Assembly (NCBI GenBank): GCA_024401565.1
Contig: JAKSKU010000015.1
Location: forward strand, 1-56,839
DNA from: Paludibacteraceae bacterium
GTDB taxonomy: Bacteria > Bacteroidota > Bacteroidia > Bacteroidales > Paludibacteraceae
Direction: 5' to 3'
Length of the DNA stretch: 56,839 nt
The notes under the pieces were generated by a model. That model had not been told where the DNA came from, made no database searches, and saw only the letters and a program-made list of their open reading frames with translations. Each line of letters starts with the position of its first letter. Within the stretch, counting starts at the first letter, position 1. Made by a program: the position numbers and the translations under genes. Positions 41,424 to 51,617 of this stretch are shown in pieces.

Positions 41424-42641
41424 ATGTACAAGAAATTTTTAGCAATGGCAGTTGCCGGCACACTTGCTGGAAACGCTTTCGCTCAGGAGGCTTCTTCAGA
41501 TACAGCTTCAGCAAAGGGCATTTGCCACTGGTCAGCAGGCCTTAAGGGTGGTGTTAACTACTTGAGACATGCTCCAATCGCAGAAGCAGATCGTACTCTA
41601 AGCGGAACAATCAATGGTCAGTTCGGTGTATTCACTGAGGCTACATTCAACCCACGTTGGGGTCTTGGTTTGCAGTACATGTACGCAATGAACAACCAGG
41701 AGACTTACGATGCAGTAAACCACGACATCATTCTTCATTCTTCATTCAACTTGTCTAACATTGTTTCTCCATACAGAAGCATGGGATTGCAGAAGCTTAA
41801 CGTTTATGTTAACCCAGGTATCGTAGGAACAATCGGAACATGGAAGGATTGCGCATTCATGGAGGATGATAACAGATTCGTTCTTGGTCTTTATGGTGCT
41901 GGCCAGATCGAGTACAACGTAAGCAAGTACTTCGCTATCGGTTTGGAGGCTACAGGTATGTACCGTCTACGTACTTGTTACCCAGATGGTGGTCACCTAA
42001 CTTTCGGTGCTAACCTTGAGGTTCGTTACAAGTTCGCTGGTAGCCGTAACATCCGTAACATCGCTTGGGTAGATTACGCACCTAAGTGTGAGGTTCCTGA
42101 TTTGACTCCAATTCTTGAGGAGCAGAAGCGTCAGTGCGAGGAGCTTACAGCTAAGCTTGAGGAGCAGATCGTTAACCAGAACGTAGCAATCAACAAGCTA
42201 CAGCAGCAGATCAAGTTCACTCAGGATTCTCTTGATTCTCATATCAGAGCTACTCGTGAGCCAGTTCGTTACGTTCCAACTAAGGAGGAGGACGAGATCA
42301 TCAAGACAGCATTCGCTCAGCTTGAGTTCGAGTCTAACAAGGCTATCATCAAGCAGTCTTCTTACTCTTCACTTGATGGTCTTGCAATGTTGCTTAAGTC
42401 TCACCCAGAGTGGTCTGTAACTCTTAAGGGTTACACAGATAACTCAGGTAACGCAGCTAAGAACCTTCAGTTGTCTAAGGATCGTGCAGCTTCTGTAAAG
42501 AACTACTTGATCAACAAGGGCGTTGCAACTGCTAACATCCAGTCACAGGGTTACGGTTCAGCTAACCCAGTTGCTTCTAACTCTACACTTGCAGGTCGTG
42601 CTAAGAACCGTCGTGTAGAAATCGAGCTTTTCTCTAAGTAA
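41424..42641 (+). CDS. OmpA-family outer-membrane protein
   Basis: A 405-aa protein. Signal peptide ends after AGNAFAQ (residue ~21). Residues ~30-205 form a beta-barrel (WSAGLKGGVNYLRHAP). A linker with a coiled coil (EEQKRQCEELTAKLEEQIV) leads to the OmpA peptidoglycan-binding domain (about 290-405): LKGYTDNSGNAAKNLQLSKD then RAASVKNYLINKGV and GRAKNRRVEI. It anchors the outer membrane to the wall and is probably abundant given its codon use. Terminator at 42669-42702. Confidence 0.93.
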   Translation: MYKKFLAMAVAGTLAGNAFAQEASSDTASAKGICHWSAGLKGGVNYLRHAPIAEADRTLSGTINGQFGVFTEATFNPRWGLGLQYMYAMNNQETYDAVNHDIILHSSFNLSNIVSPYRSMGLQKLNVYVNPGIVGTIGTWKDCAFMEDDNRFVLGLYGAGQIEYNVSKYFAIGLEATGMYRLRTCYPDGGHLTFGANLEVRYKFAGSRNIRNIAWVDYAPKCEVPDLTPILEEQKRQCEELTAKLEEQIVNQNVAINKLQQQIKFTQDSLDSHIRATREPVRYVPTKEEDEIIKTAFAQLEFESNKAIIKQSSYSSLDGLAMLLKSHPEWSVTLKGYTDNSGNAAKNLQLSKDRAASVKNYLINKGVATANIQSQGYGSANPVASNSTLAGRAKNRRVEIELFSK

Positions 42642-42668
42642 GAATAAGTTTTGAAGCTATACTAAAAC

Positions 42669-42702
42669 AGGAGGCACATCATAACGGTGTGCCTCTTTTT
42701 TA
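42669..42702 (+). terminator. Terminator after the OmpA-family gene
   Basis: GAGGCACA (42671-42678) pairs with TGTGCCTC (42688-42695), followed by a T run. The next gene starts 18 nt later. Confidence 0.85.
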
Positions 42703-42719
42703 TTTATCATGTCACCCAA

Positions 42720-43634
42720 ATGGAAGATAATTCACTGAAAATATTGGGATCTTGTGCCGCTCTCCCAGCAATGAAAATGAACCAGTCTGCCTACTCACTG
42801 GAAATGAATGCCAAAACATTTCTCATCGACTGTGGTGAAAATGCTCAACAATCATTGCGTCATTATTGCGTCAACCATTCTAAGATGAACCATATATTCA
42901 TCTCTCATCTTCATGGCGACCATTGTTTTGGGCTGATCGGTTTGATCTCAACACTAGACCTTCTCGGCAGACGAAGCGATATCATTATCCATTCCCATAA
43001 AGGATTGGAAGAGGCTTTACGCCCACAGCTGAACTTCTTCTGCAACTATCTTCACTTCAAAATCAATTTTGAAACATTCTCTCCTTTTTCAAGCGATATT
43101 ATCTACGAGAATGAAAAAATGTCAGTGGCCACAATTCCATTGAAGCACTCTATTCCGACATCAGGTTTTCTTTTCCAAGAAAAACCTCATCGCAGACACC
43201 TGAAAGCAGACAAAGCCAAATTCTTCAATATTCCAATCGAGCAGTACAAATATATCCTTGCAGGCGAGGATTACACCACACCTGACGGGACAGTCGTTCC
43301 CAACAACGTGCTGACACTTCCTCCGTCTCCTCAAAAAAGTTTCGCTTATCTTTCCGATACAGCTTACAACGAGAAGGTAATCGATATAATAAATGGCGTG
43401 GACCTGCTATTCCATGAATCCACATTCCTTGAGAAAGACAGAGCAAGAGCCAAACAAACATTTCACTCAACAGCATCTGACGCAGCAAGAATAGCGGCAC
43501 TTGCACATGTGAAAAAGCTTGTGATCGGACATTTTTCCGCAAGATATAAGGATAGAAAATCATTTTTGGAAGAGGCAAAACCTATCTTCGACAATACATT
43601 TTTAGGTAATGACGGCATTGAATTCCGCTTTTAA
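42720..43634 (+). CDS. rnz: Ribonuclease Z
   Basis: A 304-aa metallo-beta-lactamase-fold nuclease starting MEDNSLKILGSCAALPAM at ATG 42720; the frame extends upstream into the ompA terminator, so the earlier start is rejected. IFISHLHGDHCFGLIGLIST (about 60-79) is the zinc-binding HxHxDH motif; FAYLSDTAYNEKVID and LLFHESTFLEKD are further RNase Z signatures; the closing LVIGHFSARYKD contains the last metal histidine. It trims the 3' ends of tRNA precursors. Confidence 0.93.
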   Translation: MEDNSLKILGSCAALPAMKMNQSAYSLEMNAKTFLIDCGENAQQSLRHYCVNHSKMNHIFISHLHGDHCFGLIGLISTLDLLGRRSDIIIHSHKGLEEALRPQLNFFCNYLHFKINFETFSPFSSDIIYENEKMSVATIPLKHSIPTSGFLFQEKPHRRHLKADKAKFFNIPIEQYKYILAGEDYTTPDGTVVPNNVLTLPPSPQKSFAYLSDTAYNEKVIDIINGVDLLFHESTFLEKDRARAKQTFHSTASDAARIAALAHVKKLVIGHFSARYKDRKSFLEEAKPIFDNTFLGNDGIEFRF

Positions 43635-43663
43635 AATATCGATGATTTTAAACAACATATATT

Positions 43664-43693
43664 TTGCATATAAATAAAATTCACGTAATTTTG
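43664..43693 (+). promoter_or_regulatory. Promoter of asnS
   Basis: TTTG (43664-43667), 18-nt spacer, TAATTTTG (43686-43693), 25 nt before the ATG at 43718. Confidence 0.75.
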
Positions 43694-43717
43694 CAATATA
43701 ATAATGATATACTAATT

Positions 43718-45121
43718 ATGGGCATAAAGAGAACTAAAATAGTAGACGCCCTTGCGTTGACTAACTATGGATCAGAAATAAATGTAAAGGGTTGGGTCCG
43801 CACAAAGCGTGGCAATAAAAATGTAAGTTTCATCGCTTTGAATGACGGTTCAACTATCAAGAATATTCAGCTTGTTGTAGACGCAGGTTCTATCAGCGAG
43901 GATATTTTGAAAGATGTCACTACAGGTGCATGTATCAGCTGCATCGGAACATTGGTTCAGTCGCAGGGTGCTGGTCAGACTGTAGAGGTGCTTGCAAAAA
44001 GCATCGAGATCTATGGTAAGGCAGACGTTAACGAATACCCATTGCAGAAAAAGGGTTGTTCGATGGAGTTCTTGCGAGAAATCGCACACCTTCGTCCTCG
44101 TACAAACACTTTCGGAGCAGTTTTCCGTATTCGTCACAACATGGCGATCGCTATCCACAAGTTCTTCCACGATAAGGGGTTCTTCTATTTCCACACTCCT
44201 ATCATCACCGCTTCAGACTGTGAGGGTGCAGGCCAGATGTTCCAGGTAACAACCAAGAACCTTTACGATCTTAAGAAAGATGAGAACGGAAGCATCATCT
44301 ACGACGACGATTTCTTTGGCAAGATGGCAAGCTTGACTGTTTCAGGACAGCTTGAGGGTGAGCTTGCAGCTACAGCACTTGGTTCAATTTATACATTCGG
44401 TCCTACATTCCGTGCTGAAAACTCAAACACTCCACGCCACTTGGCTGAGTTCTGGATGATTGAGCCTGAGGTTGCTTTCAACGACCTTTACGACAACATG
44501 GACCTTGCAGAGGAGTTTATCAAGTACTGCGTACAGTGGGCTCTTGACAACTGCCAGGATGACCTTGCTTTCTTGAACCAGATGATCGACAAGGGATTGA
44601 TCGAGAGATTGCAGAGCGTGTTGAAGGCTCCATTTACTCGTCTTCCATATACTGAGGGTATCAAGATACTTGAGGAGGCTGTTGCAAAAGGCAAGAAATT
44701 TGAGTTCCCTGTATACTGGGGTTGCGACCTTGCTTCTGAGCACGAGCGTTACTTGGTTGAGGAGCACTTCAAGAATCCTGTTATCTTGACTGACTATCCT
44801 AAGGAGATCAAGGCATTCTACATGAAGCAGAATGAGGATGGCAAGACAGTTCGCGCTATGGACGTATTGTTCCCAACAATCGGTGAGATCATCGGTGGAT
44901 CTGAGCGTGAGGCTGACTACAACAAGTTGCTAACAAGAATCCAGGAGCTAAACATTCCTATGAAGGATATGTGGTGGTACCTTGACACTCGTAAATTCGG
45001 TTCTTGTCCTCACTCAGGATTCGGACTTGGATTCGAGCGCTTGCTACTATTCGTAACTGGTATGACAAATATCCGCGACGTGATTCCGTTCCCTAGAACA
45101 CCACGTTCGGCAGAATTCTAA
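43718..45121 (+). CDS. asnS: Asparagine-tRNA ligase
   Basis: A 467-aa class II synthetase starting [18 protein letters not shown]; the frame extends upstream through the promoter, so ATG 43718 is preferred. An OB-fold anticodon-binding domain (about 15-110) precedes the core: [20 protein letters not shown], motif 2 [20 protein letters not shown], motif 3 [16 protein letters not shown]. Asn rather than Asp specificity is inferred from the [15 protein letters not shown] form. Own promoter and terminator (45131-45167). Confidence 0.95.
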   Translation: MGIKRTKIVDALALTNYGSEINVKGWVRTKRGNKNVSFIALNDGSTIKNIQLVVDAGSISEDILKDVTTGACISCIGTLVQSQGAGQTVEVLAKSIEIYGKADVNEYPLQKKGCSMEFLREIAHLRPRTNTFGAVFRIRHNMAIAIHKFFHDKGFFYFHTPIITASDCEGAGQMFQVTTKNLYDLKKDENGSIIYDDDFFGKMASLTVSGQLEGELAATALGSIYTFGPTFRAENSNTPRHLAEFWMIEPEVAFNDLYDNMDLAEEFIKYCVQWALDNCQDDLAFLNQMIDKGLIERLQSVLKAPFTRLPYTEGIKILEEAVAKGKKFEFPVYWGCDLASEHERYLVEEHFKNPVILTDYPKEIKAFYMKQNEDGKTVRAMDVLFPTIGEIIGGSEREADYNKLLTRIQELNIPMKDMWWYLDTRKFGSCPHSGFGLGFERLLLFVTGMTNIRDVIPFPRTPRSAEF

Positions 45122-45130
45122 AATTTGTAC

Positions 45131-45167
45131 GGCCTGCAATTCAGATTTCTGTATTGCAGGCTTTTAT
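45131..45167 (+). terminator. Terminator after asnS
   Basis: GCCTGCAAT and ATTGCAGGC enclose a loop, followed by TTTTATTTAT. Confidence 0.8.
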
Positions 45168-45178
45168 TTATATAGCCT

Positions 45179-45664
45179 ATGAGATTCAAACAAATCATCA
45201 TGCCGACAGTCGCCCTTTTAGGACTTGCTTCATGCAATGATATCCCTGCCGACTACTACACCCAGATTAATGATATTTTCAGCAATACAGTTCGCGAGAC
45301 AAAAAAGATCGACGCAAAGATCTTGGCAAACGACACAACGGAAGTGGCGAACATGGTTGAAGATTTCAAATTTGTAAAGAAGACTCTAGTTGCGATCGGT
45401 CCTTTCCGCGAGGACTCCTCATTGATTAATAGCGTAGTTGCTTATGTTGATTTGTATTCTGACAAATTTATGAACAACGGCTACGAACGTTATTCGCAAT
45501 TGGCAACCGCTGATTCTTTGTCGGAAGAGCAAGCCATCGAGTTGGAGATGATTAAATCTACATTTGCTACAAATGCCCAGACTAACCTTATTAATGCGCT
45601 GAATGCACATAAGGATTTTCAAGTTAAATATGAATTGATGAACGGACCTATGGTCGCAGAATAA
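45179..45664 (+). CDS. Predicted lipoprotein of unknown function
   Basis: A 161-aa protein. MRFKQIIMPTVALLGLASCN is a lipoprotein signal with cysteine at residue 19; the following residues are N-D, which in this phylum is compatible with inner- or outer-membrane placement. The rest is helical and acidic with no recognised domain. It starts 12 nt after the asnS terminator and ends 7 nt before the nitroreductase gene, so it may lead that operon. Confidence 0.75.
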   Translation: MRFKQIIMPTVALLGLASCNDIPADYYTQINDIFSNTVRETKKIDAKILANDTTEVANMVEDFKFVKKTLVAIGPFREDSSLINSVVAYVDLYSDKFMNNGYERYSQLATADSLSEEQAIELEMIKSTFATNAQTNLINALNAHKDFQVKYELMNGPMVAE

Positions 45665-45671
45665 ATTGAAT

Positions 45672-46199
45672 ATGAGAGAACTAATTGATATCATAACAGA
45701 AAGAAGAAGCACACGCAAGTTTACTGACCAGCCTATCGAGCAGGAGAAACTTGATTTGATATTGAAGGCAGCCCTTATGGCTCCGTCATCAAAAAGATGC
45801 ACTCCTTGGCATTTTGTCGTTGTTGAGGACGCTAACGATCTTAAGGTGATTTCTGAATCCCGCCAGATGGGCAGTGCATTCGTTTCCGGTGCAAAAATGG
45901 CCATTGTCGTGCTTGCAGAAGAGGAGAAAAGTGATGTTTGGGTGGAAGACGCTTCTATTGCCGCTTCATACATCCAACTTATGGCAGAAAGCCTTGGCAT
46001 CGGTTCTTGCTGGGTGCAAGTCAGAAACAGAAAAAACAACGACGGAGAGACTACAGAAAACGTGTTGAAGGCTTTGCTTAACATTCCTGACGGCTTGAAA
46101 GCAGAATGTGTCATCGCACTTGGTCACAAAGGTGAGGAAAAAGCACCATTCGACCAGACAAAACTAAAGTTGGACCGTATCCACAAGGGAAAATTCTAA
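45672..46199 (+). CDS. Nitroreductase-family flavoprotein
   Basis: A 175-aa FMN-dependent oxidoreductase starting MRELIDIITERRSTRKF at ATG 45672. ERRSTRKFTDQPIEQEKLDL and AALMAPSSKRCTPWHFVVVE are family signatures, and LGIGSCWVQVR lies in the flavin-binding C-terminal half. Substrate unknown. First of a close-packed run with the DUF2520, kdsC, CaCA and UbiA genes. Confidence 0.9.
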   Translation: MRELIDIITERRSTRKFTDQPIEQEKLDLILKAALMAPSSKRCTPWHFVVVEDANDLKVISESRQMGSAFVSGAKMAIVVLAEEEKSDVWVEDASIAASYIQLMAESLGIGSCWVQVRNRKNNDGETTENVLKALLNIPDGLKAECVIALGHKGEEKAPFDQTKLKLDRIHKGKF

Positions 46200-46202
46200 T
46201 CA

Positions 46203-47027
46203 ATGGCAAAGATTGTCTTTCTCGGAAGCGGGAATGTCGCGACTCATTTGTCGCAAGCATTGTCAAAAAAAAACGAAGTGGTGCAGATTTACAGCCCGAC
46301 CGCAGAGAATGCAAAGTCGCTTGCTGACACTTTAGCTTGCAAATATTGCACTGACATTGCTGACGTTGACATAAACGCAGACATCTACATCTGTTCCGTG
46401 AAAGACTCTGTCCAGCCACACATATGGCAGCAATTGAGACTCCTTTTTGACAACAAAGGTGTTGATGTCACAAACAAGATTGTCGTGCATACGGCTGGAG
46501 CGCTAACTATGGATGGAGAAACCGGTTTGTCCAAACACTTTCCAAACTGCGGAGTGATATACCCTGTGCAGAGTTTCTCCAAACAAAGGAAGGTTGATCT
46601 TACACACACACCATTCCTGATAGAATCTACCCTGCCGTCTACACTGGAAACGTTACGGACATTAGTTGCGACAGTTTCAGACAAATGTTATGAAGCCACA
46701 ACCAAACAGCGTAACGCATTGCATCCGGCCGCAGTGTTTGCAAGCAATTTTGCAAATCACATGTACGCCATCGCAAACAAACTGATGATGCAAAACGGGT
46801 TGCCTTTCGAAATCCTTCTGCCTCTGATCCAAGAGACAGCGCAAAAAGTGACAGAGGTCAATCCAGTACCCGCACAAACAGGTCCCGCAGTAAGAAGCGA
46901 CCAAACAGTTATGGACAAGCAGGAAAACAGTCTAAGGACAGACGGCATGGACGTCGAACTGGCAATCTACCGTCTTGTCAGCCAAAATATTCAAACATAT
47001 AGAGATGAATTTCAAAGAGAATCTTGA
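46203..47027 (+). CDS. DUF2520 Rossmann-fold oxidoreductase-like protein
   Basis: A 274-aa protein. The N-terminal NAD(P)-binding motif is [19 protein letters not shown] (GxGxxA/G). The C-terminal helical domain ([34 protein letters not shown]) is DUF2520. Related to pyrroline-5-carboxylate reductase in fold, but the reaction is not known. Overlaps the next gene by 23 nt. Confidence 0.85.
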   Translation: MAKIVFLGSGNVATHLSQALSKKNEVVQIYSPTAENAKSLADTLACKYCTDIADVDINADIYICSVKDSVQPHIWQQLRLLFDNKGVDVTNKIVVHTAGALTMDGETGLSKHFPNCGVIYPVQSFSKQRKVDLTHTPFLIESTLPSTLETLRTLVATVSDKCYEATTKQRNALHPAAVFASNFANHMYAIANKLMMQNGLPFEILLPLIQETAQKVTEVNPVPAQTGPAVRSDQTVMDKQENSLRTDGMDVELAIYRLVSQNIQTYRDEFQRES

Positions 47028-47526
47028 CAAAATAAAAGCATTTGTTTTTGATGTAGACGGAGTGTTATCCGCCAACACAGTACCACTCCACCCTAACGGC
47101 GAGCCAATGCGCATGGTGAACATCAAAGATGGATATGCCATGCAGTATGCCGTAAAAAAAGGCTACACACTTGCCATCATCACTGGAGGAAAGACAGACG
47201 CCGTAAAAAAAAGGTTTATCGGGTTAGGTATCAAAGACGTGTACATGGCGTCAGCTGTCAAGATCAAAGATTTTCAAGATTTTCTTGAGAAGAACCACTT
47301 ATCGGCAGAAAACGTGATGTATATGGGCGACGACATCCCCGACTATGAAGTCATGAAAGTATGCGGGTTTCCGTGTTGCCCAGCAGACGCGTCGCCAGAA
47401 ATCAAAAATATAAGTTGCTATGTGTCAGACAAAAAAGCAGGTGAAGGTTGCGGCCGCGACGTTATCGAGCAAGTAATGAAAGCACAAGGCAAATGGATGG
47501 ATGATAAAGTAGCATTTGGTTGGTAA
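47005..47526 (+). CDS. kdsC: KdsC-type HAD phosphatase (KDO 8-phosphate phosphatase)
   Basis: A 173-aa HAD hydrolase starting at ATG 47005. [20 protein letters not shown] carries the DxD motif, [14 protein letters not shown] motif II, and [19 protein letters not shown] motif IV; no cap domain is present, as in KdsC. It releases phosphate from KDO 8-phosphate for LPS inner core. The usual DVDGVLTDG reads DVDGVLSAN, so a related substrate cannot be excluded. Confidence 0.82.
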   Translation: MNFKENLDKIKAFVFDVDGVLSANTVPLHPNGEPMRMVNIKDGYAMQYAVKKGYTLAIITGGKTDAVKKRFIGLGIKDVYMASAVKIKDFQDFLEKNHLSAENVMYMGDDIPDYEVMKVCGFPCCPADASPEIKNISCYVSDKKAGEGCGRDVIEQVMKAQGKWMDDKVAFGW

Positions 47527-47529
47527 ATT

Positions 47530-48498
47530 ATGGTATTGATTATGAAATTTGCCCTTCTAATAGTAGGGTTCGTAGTTCTTATCTACGGTGCGGATTATTT
47601 TGTTGACGGAGCTTCAAGTTTGGCAAAACGATTTAAGATTCCGTCATTTATCATTGGACTCACAATCTGTGCGTTAGGCACAAGTGCTCCAGAATTGGCG
47701 GTCAGTATCACCGCTGCCACATCAGGAGCAAACTCATTGGCTATCGGTAATGTGTTGGGTTCCAACTTCTTTAACCTGATGGTTGTTCTTGGAGTGTGCG
47801 CCATGATCACACCAATCCCAGTGACAAAGACTTTGTTGCGTCGCGATTATCCAGTATCAATCGCAGCAATGCTTCTATTGTCTGTATTCCTAATGTCCGG
47901 CGCTGACGTCAGCCGTACAGAGGCAGGCATTTTATTCAGTCTTTTGGTCGGATATATAACGTGGACTATTATAGACACTAAAAGACATTCAGAAGAAGCC
48001 ATAGGAGAAGACGATGATGACAAAGACCCATTTGTGGCTTGGAAATGCGCTCTATACATCATTTGTGGAGGCGCGGCAATCGTGCTTGGAGGAGACTTGG
48101 TTGTAGAGTCTGCCAAATATCTTGGAAGCGCAATTGGCATGAACGAAAAACTGATTGGCTTCACAATTTGCGCGATTGGAACTTCATTGCCAGAGCTAGT
48201 CACATCTATTACCGCGTCAAAAAAAGGACAGAATGAGATGGCAATGGGCAATGTTATCGGATCCAACATCTTCAACATCCTTTGCATTCTTGGTATCTCA
48301 GGTATGATCTCTCCTATTGAAATTGGAGAAGCCAACCTTATAGCGACACTTACAGACTGCGGAATCAACATGGGAGTATGCATTCTTGCATATATCTTCT
48401 GTATCACAGACAAGAAAGTGGAACGCTGGGAAGGACTCGTTCTTCTTGGAATATACCTGTCTTACTTGGTCTACAATATCATGAATGACTTGTTCTAA
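47530..48498 (+). CDS. Calcium/sodium antiporter (CaCA, YrbG-like)
   Basis: A 322-aa inner-membrane protein with ten hydrophobic segments in two inverted halves. The two ion-binding repeats are FIIGLTICALGTSAPELAVS and LIGFTICAIGTSLPELVTSI, each followed by GNVLGSNFFNLM or GNVIGSNIFNIL. A second ATG four codons in is an alternative start. It exchanges calcium for sodium. Confidence 0.92.
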   Translation: MVLIMKFALLIVGFVVLIYGADYFVDGASSLAKRFKIPSFIIGLTICALGTSAPELAVSITAATSGANSLAIGNVLGSNFFNLMVVLGVCAMITPIPVTKTLLRRDYPVSIAAMLLLSVFLMSGADVSRTEAGILFSLLVGYITWTIIDTKRHSEEAIGEDDDDKDPFVAWKCALYIICGGAAIVLGGDLVVESAKYLGSAIGMNEKLIGFTICAIGTSLPELVTSITASKKGQNEMAMGNVIGSNIFNILCILGISGMISPIEIGEANLIATLTDCGINMGVCILAYIFCITDKKVERWEGLVLLGIYLSYLVYNIMNDLF

Positions 48499-48518
48499 CA
48501 AGACTAAAATCGACAAAC

Positions 48519-49514
48519 ATGACAGAAACGAATAACCCCGCGTCAACATCAAAGAAGAAGCGATCGTTCCTCATCAACTTCATGAGATTGACCCGTTTAC
48601 CGCTTCTTTTCTTTGTGGTTGCCATACAGTTTGTGACACACTACTCCATCATCGAACCGATGATAAACCACGCAGACGGTGAGATACAGATGGGAGCACT
48701 CCCACTAGCTCTTTGCATAATAGCGACAGTCTGCATCACACTCGGCGGATTCTGGGTCAACGACTATTTCGATGTCAAGATAGACAGAATAAACCGTCAA
48801 ATCACACGAGTTGTGGATCTGTTCATATCGCGTGATTCAATATTCAACCTATATATAGGAGCGACAGCAATCGCAATCATCTGTGCTGGAGTGTTGAGCT
48901 ATATTGCGTCTGCATTCGACTACTTTTTCATTTTCATAGCCATAATCGGACTGCTATGGTTTTATTCATCGAGCTACAAACGCACATGGGGGCTAGGCAG
49001 TTTGATGCTAGCCATTTCCGTAGCTATGATACCCATTGTGGTATGCCTTTACGACAACTGGTTCATCAACCAAGTTTATGGCATGATGCCGCAGACATCA
49101 GTCATTCTAATGAATGTGTTGAAGAAGACGGCAGTGTTGGGAGGAATCCTGGCCGCCTGGACAATTATCATTGACATAATCAGAGCAATGATAGAAGAGA
49201 AAGGCGAAAGAGAGATGGAATGTCATTCGTTACCAATCGTTTTCGGGCACACAAAAGCCAAAGTCGTATGCTATGTGATAGCAATATTGGCAGCTCTTGC
49301 ATGTGGAAAAGTAGCGTTGGAAGCGACGGCATATCTTTCAACAAAAGCCATCAACTTTTTCCTATTATCTGTAGCACCGTTGACAATAGGTCTTTTGTTC
49401 CAGTTGAAAAAGAGCACAATCCGACTTGATTATTTGATTTGCACAGGAATTATTCACACAATAATTGTCTGCATGCTCATCTTTGTCGTGATTTTAGGCT
49501 ACTATTACGAATAA
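48519..49514 (+). CDS. UbiA-family prenyltransferase
   Basis: A 331-aa membrane protein with eight to nine hydrophobic helices. NDYFDVKIDRIN (from residue 81) is the first aspartate-rich motif and DIIRAMIEEKGEREMECHSL the second. It transfers a polyprenyl chain; in Bacteroidota, genes in this KdsC-DUF2520 neighbourhood are often annotated as geranylgeranylglycerol-phosphate or hydroxybenzoate transferases. The acceptor cannot be told here. Confidence 0.88.
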   Translation: MTETNNPASTSKKKRSFLINFMRLTRLPLLFFVVAIQFVTHYSIIEPMINHADGEIQMGALPLALCIIATVCITLGGFWVNDYFDVKIDRINRQITRVVDLFISRDSIFNLYIGATAIAIICAGVLSYIASAFDYFFIFIAIIGLLWFYSSSYKRTWGLGSLMLAISVAMIPIVVCLYDNWFINQVYGMMPQTSVILMNVLKKTAVLGGILAAWTIIIDIIRAMIEEKGEREMECHSLPIVFGHTKAKVVCYVIAILAALACGKVALEATAYLSTKAINFFLLSVAPLTIGLLFQLKKSTIRLDYLICTGIIHTIIVCMLIFVVILGYYYE

Positions 49515-49618
49515 ATTCGAATAAAAAACAAAATTGTTAATATATTCTTGCAAAAAATATAGAAAATTTGGCATTTTTTATACAAATTTGCATATGTATT
49601 GGCAAATAAAAAGTAATA

Positions 49619-50578
49619 ATGAAGAAATTAGTATTATTAATAGTTGGGTCCTTCTTGCTAACGATGGCATCGCATGCAAGAATCAAGCGAGTTTGCAATG
49701 CGCCTGAAGTGAACGCAGAATACAGCACACTCGAGAATGCCTTAAAGGATTGTGCCGCTGGCGATACAATTTACCTTGAGGCTTCAAGCACAGAGTATGG
49801 TCCTGGTGACGCTTATGGTTTTGACCCGATCAGAATCACAAAGCCAATCACAATTGTTGGCCCTGGCTATTTGTACAAGGAGAACAAAGTAGTGAGCTAC
49901 GCGACAGGAGAAAGCTTCATTGCAAGTCCGCTACGTATTTACAGCAACAACGTCACTCTATCAGGTTTGATCCTTAATAATGTTGAGGTTTTTGGAAATG
50001 AGTGTACAATCTCAAAATGTCAGATCCTAGCAGGTTCACAGACCGCTATTGAAGTGGCAGATACAGTGAACGGTTGCATCATCCGTCAGAACTTCATTGT
50101 TGGAAACATTCAGGGTGCTGGTTATCCACAGAACCTAAACATCTCCAACAACATCATATGTGGTGTTGTCAGCAGTTTGGAAAGAGCCAGAATCGAGCGC
50201 AACACATTCGGCAAGTTCAACAGATTTGGTGGTGTTTACAATTTAAGATTCTGCACTATAATCGAGAATGTGATGAACTACGATCTAAAGAAGTCAAGGA
50301 CTAACACATGTTCTTTCTTGAACAACTTCAACGGAGACTATCGACCTGAGATGACTAACCCAGAGTTCTCATTAGACAGCAATTATAGAATCAAGGAGAC
50401 AAGTAAGCTATTCGACATGGCGTCAGACGGCGACCAAGTTGGTGCCTACGGTGGTGCCATGCCTTACGTGACAAGCGGTTTGCAGGACACACCTGTGATC
50501 GAGAGCTACGTAGCTGCAAATGAGGCAAACCAGAGTGTTGGTCTTGAGGTAACAATCAAATATAAAATGGAGAAGTAA
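49619..50578 (+). CDS. Secreted right-handed beta-helix protein
   Basis: A 319-aa protein with signal peptide (about 1-20). Residues ~35-270 look like a pectin-lyase-type beta-helix: STLENALKDCAAGDTIYLEA opens the solenoid and rungs such as VTLSGLILNNVEVFGNECTI and LNISNNIICGVV follow. No catalytic residues can be named. No sorting tail is seen. It ends 2 nt before the next secreted-protein gene, so the two are cotranscribed. Confidence 0.8.
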   Translation: MKKLVLLIVGSFLLTMASHARIKRVCNAPEVNAEYSTLENALKDCAAGDTIYLEASSTEYGPGDAYGFDPIRITKPITIVGPGYLYKENKVVSYATGESFIASPLRIYSNNVTLSGLILNNVEVFGNECTISKCQILAGSQTAIEVADTVNGCIIRQNFIVGNIQGAGYPQNLNISNNIICGVVSSLERARIERNTFGKFNRFGGVYNLRFCTIIENVMNYDLKKSRTNTCSFLNNFNGDYRPEMTNPEFSLDSNYRIKETSKLFDMASDGDQVGAYGGAMPYVTSGLQDTPVIESYVAANEANQSVGLEVTIKYKMEK

Positions 50579-50580
50579 TC

Positions 50581-51546
50581 ATGAAGAAGATTTTTGCATC
50601 CATATACGCAGTAGCGATCGCAATGACAAGTGCTTTCGCAGAGGTTATCACTACAGAGTATTTCTTTGATGAAGATCCAGGTTTTGGCAAAGGCTACAAA
50701 GCAGGTGTCACAACTAACGGAACTATTAAGTTCAAGGCAAAAGTCAGAAACCTTAACAACGGTTTCCACACTCTATACGTAAGAGGAAAGAACTACGACG
50801 GATGGTCACATTGTGTGGCAATTCCTGTCACAATGTTTGAGAAAAGTTCAGAAATCGTTGGATCAGAGTATTTCTTTGACGAAGATCCAGGAGAAGGAAA
50901 AGGTAAATTTGTAGAAACAGCTGCCGACGCAACTGCAGCAATCGTCATCAATGAGACAGACTTGTCTAAATTGAAGCCAGGTTTCCACGAATTGTATTCA
51001 AGAGCATTGTCTAATACAAATACATGGACTGCTCCATTCAGCACGCCATACATTTACTTTCCTGTAGTAAGTCCTATCAAACGTGCAGAGTTTTACATCG
51101 ACAAGGATCCAGGAGAAGGAAACGGTAAGCCTGCAAGTTCATTTGGCACAAGCGTTGCGTTCCAGATCAACTCTGGTTTGTTAAGAGAGGGCAACCACAC
51201 ACTATACATCCGTACTCAGGATCAGATGGGTAACTGGAACGTAGATTATGGTATCCCATTCTCATACAGCTACGCGACAGGTCAGGCACACTGGAGAAAC
51301 AATGTGTCTATTTCTCCAAACCCAGCAATGTTCAACTTCGACGTAAATATCGACGACAAGACTGGTTCAAGAGCAAACATTTCTATCACAACTCGCTCTG
51401 GCAAGGTTGTAGTAGAGGAGGTCCAGCAGTCTACTCAATCTGGCAAGATCAACATCAACATCAAGGATCTAGCTCCTGGCGACTATCAGGTAATAGTTGA
51501 GTGTGCCGGCGAGACATCTGTTCGCCATCTTGTAATTAAGCGATAA
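50581..51546 (+). CDS. Secreted triple-repeat protein with T9SS sorting tail
   Basis: A 321-aa protein. After the signal peptide (about 1-20) come three ~85-residue repeats opening EYFFDEDPGFGKG, EYFFDEDPGEGKG and EFYIDKDPGEGNG; each continues to GFHTLYVRG, GFHELYSRA or GNHTLYIRT. The acidic DxDPGxGxG loops could bind calcium. The C-terminal ~85 residues (VSISPNPAMFNFDVNI ... LAPGDYQVIVECAG) are a type IX secretion tail, so the product should reach the cell surface or medium. Operon partner of the beta-helix protein. Terminator at 51569-51596. Confidence 0.85.
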   Translation: MKKIFASIYAVAIAMTSAFAEVITTEYFFDEDPGFGKGYKAGVTTNGTIKFKAKVRNLNNGFHTLYVRGKNYDGWSHCVAIPVTMFEKSSEIVGSEYFFDEDPGEGKGKFVETAADATAAIVINETDLSKLKPGFHELYSRALSNTNTWTAPFSTPYIYFPVVSPIKRAEFYIDKDPGEGNGKPASSFGTSVAFQINSGLLREGNHTLYIRTQDQMGNWNVDYGIPFSYSYATGQAHWRNNVSISPNPAMFNFDVNIDDKTGSRANISITTRSGKVVVEEVQQSTQSGKININIKDLAPGDYQVIVECAGETSVRHLVIKR

Positions 51547-51568
51547 TCGTTTGACTCAAAATATCAAT

Positions 51569-51596
51569 AAAAGGTGGACCTAACGGCCCGCCTTTT
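51569..51596 (+). terminator. Terminator after the secreted-protein pair
   Basis: AAAGGTGG and CCGCCTTTTT form a stem (one G-U) with a T run. Confidence 0.7.
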
Positions 51597-51617
51597 TATG
51601 TTAAAAGAACTTATAAT

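Noticed and set aside
42687-42719. Longer N-terminus for RNase Z
   Set aside because: The extension reads through the T run of the ompA terminator and is not conserved in the family.
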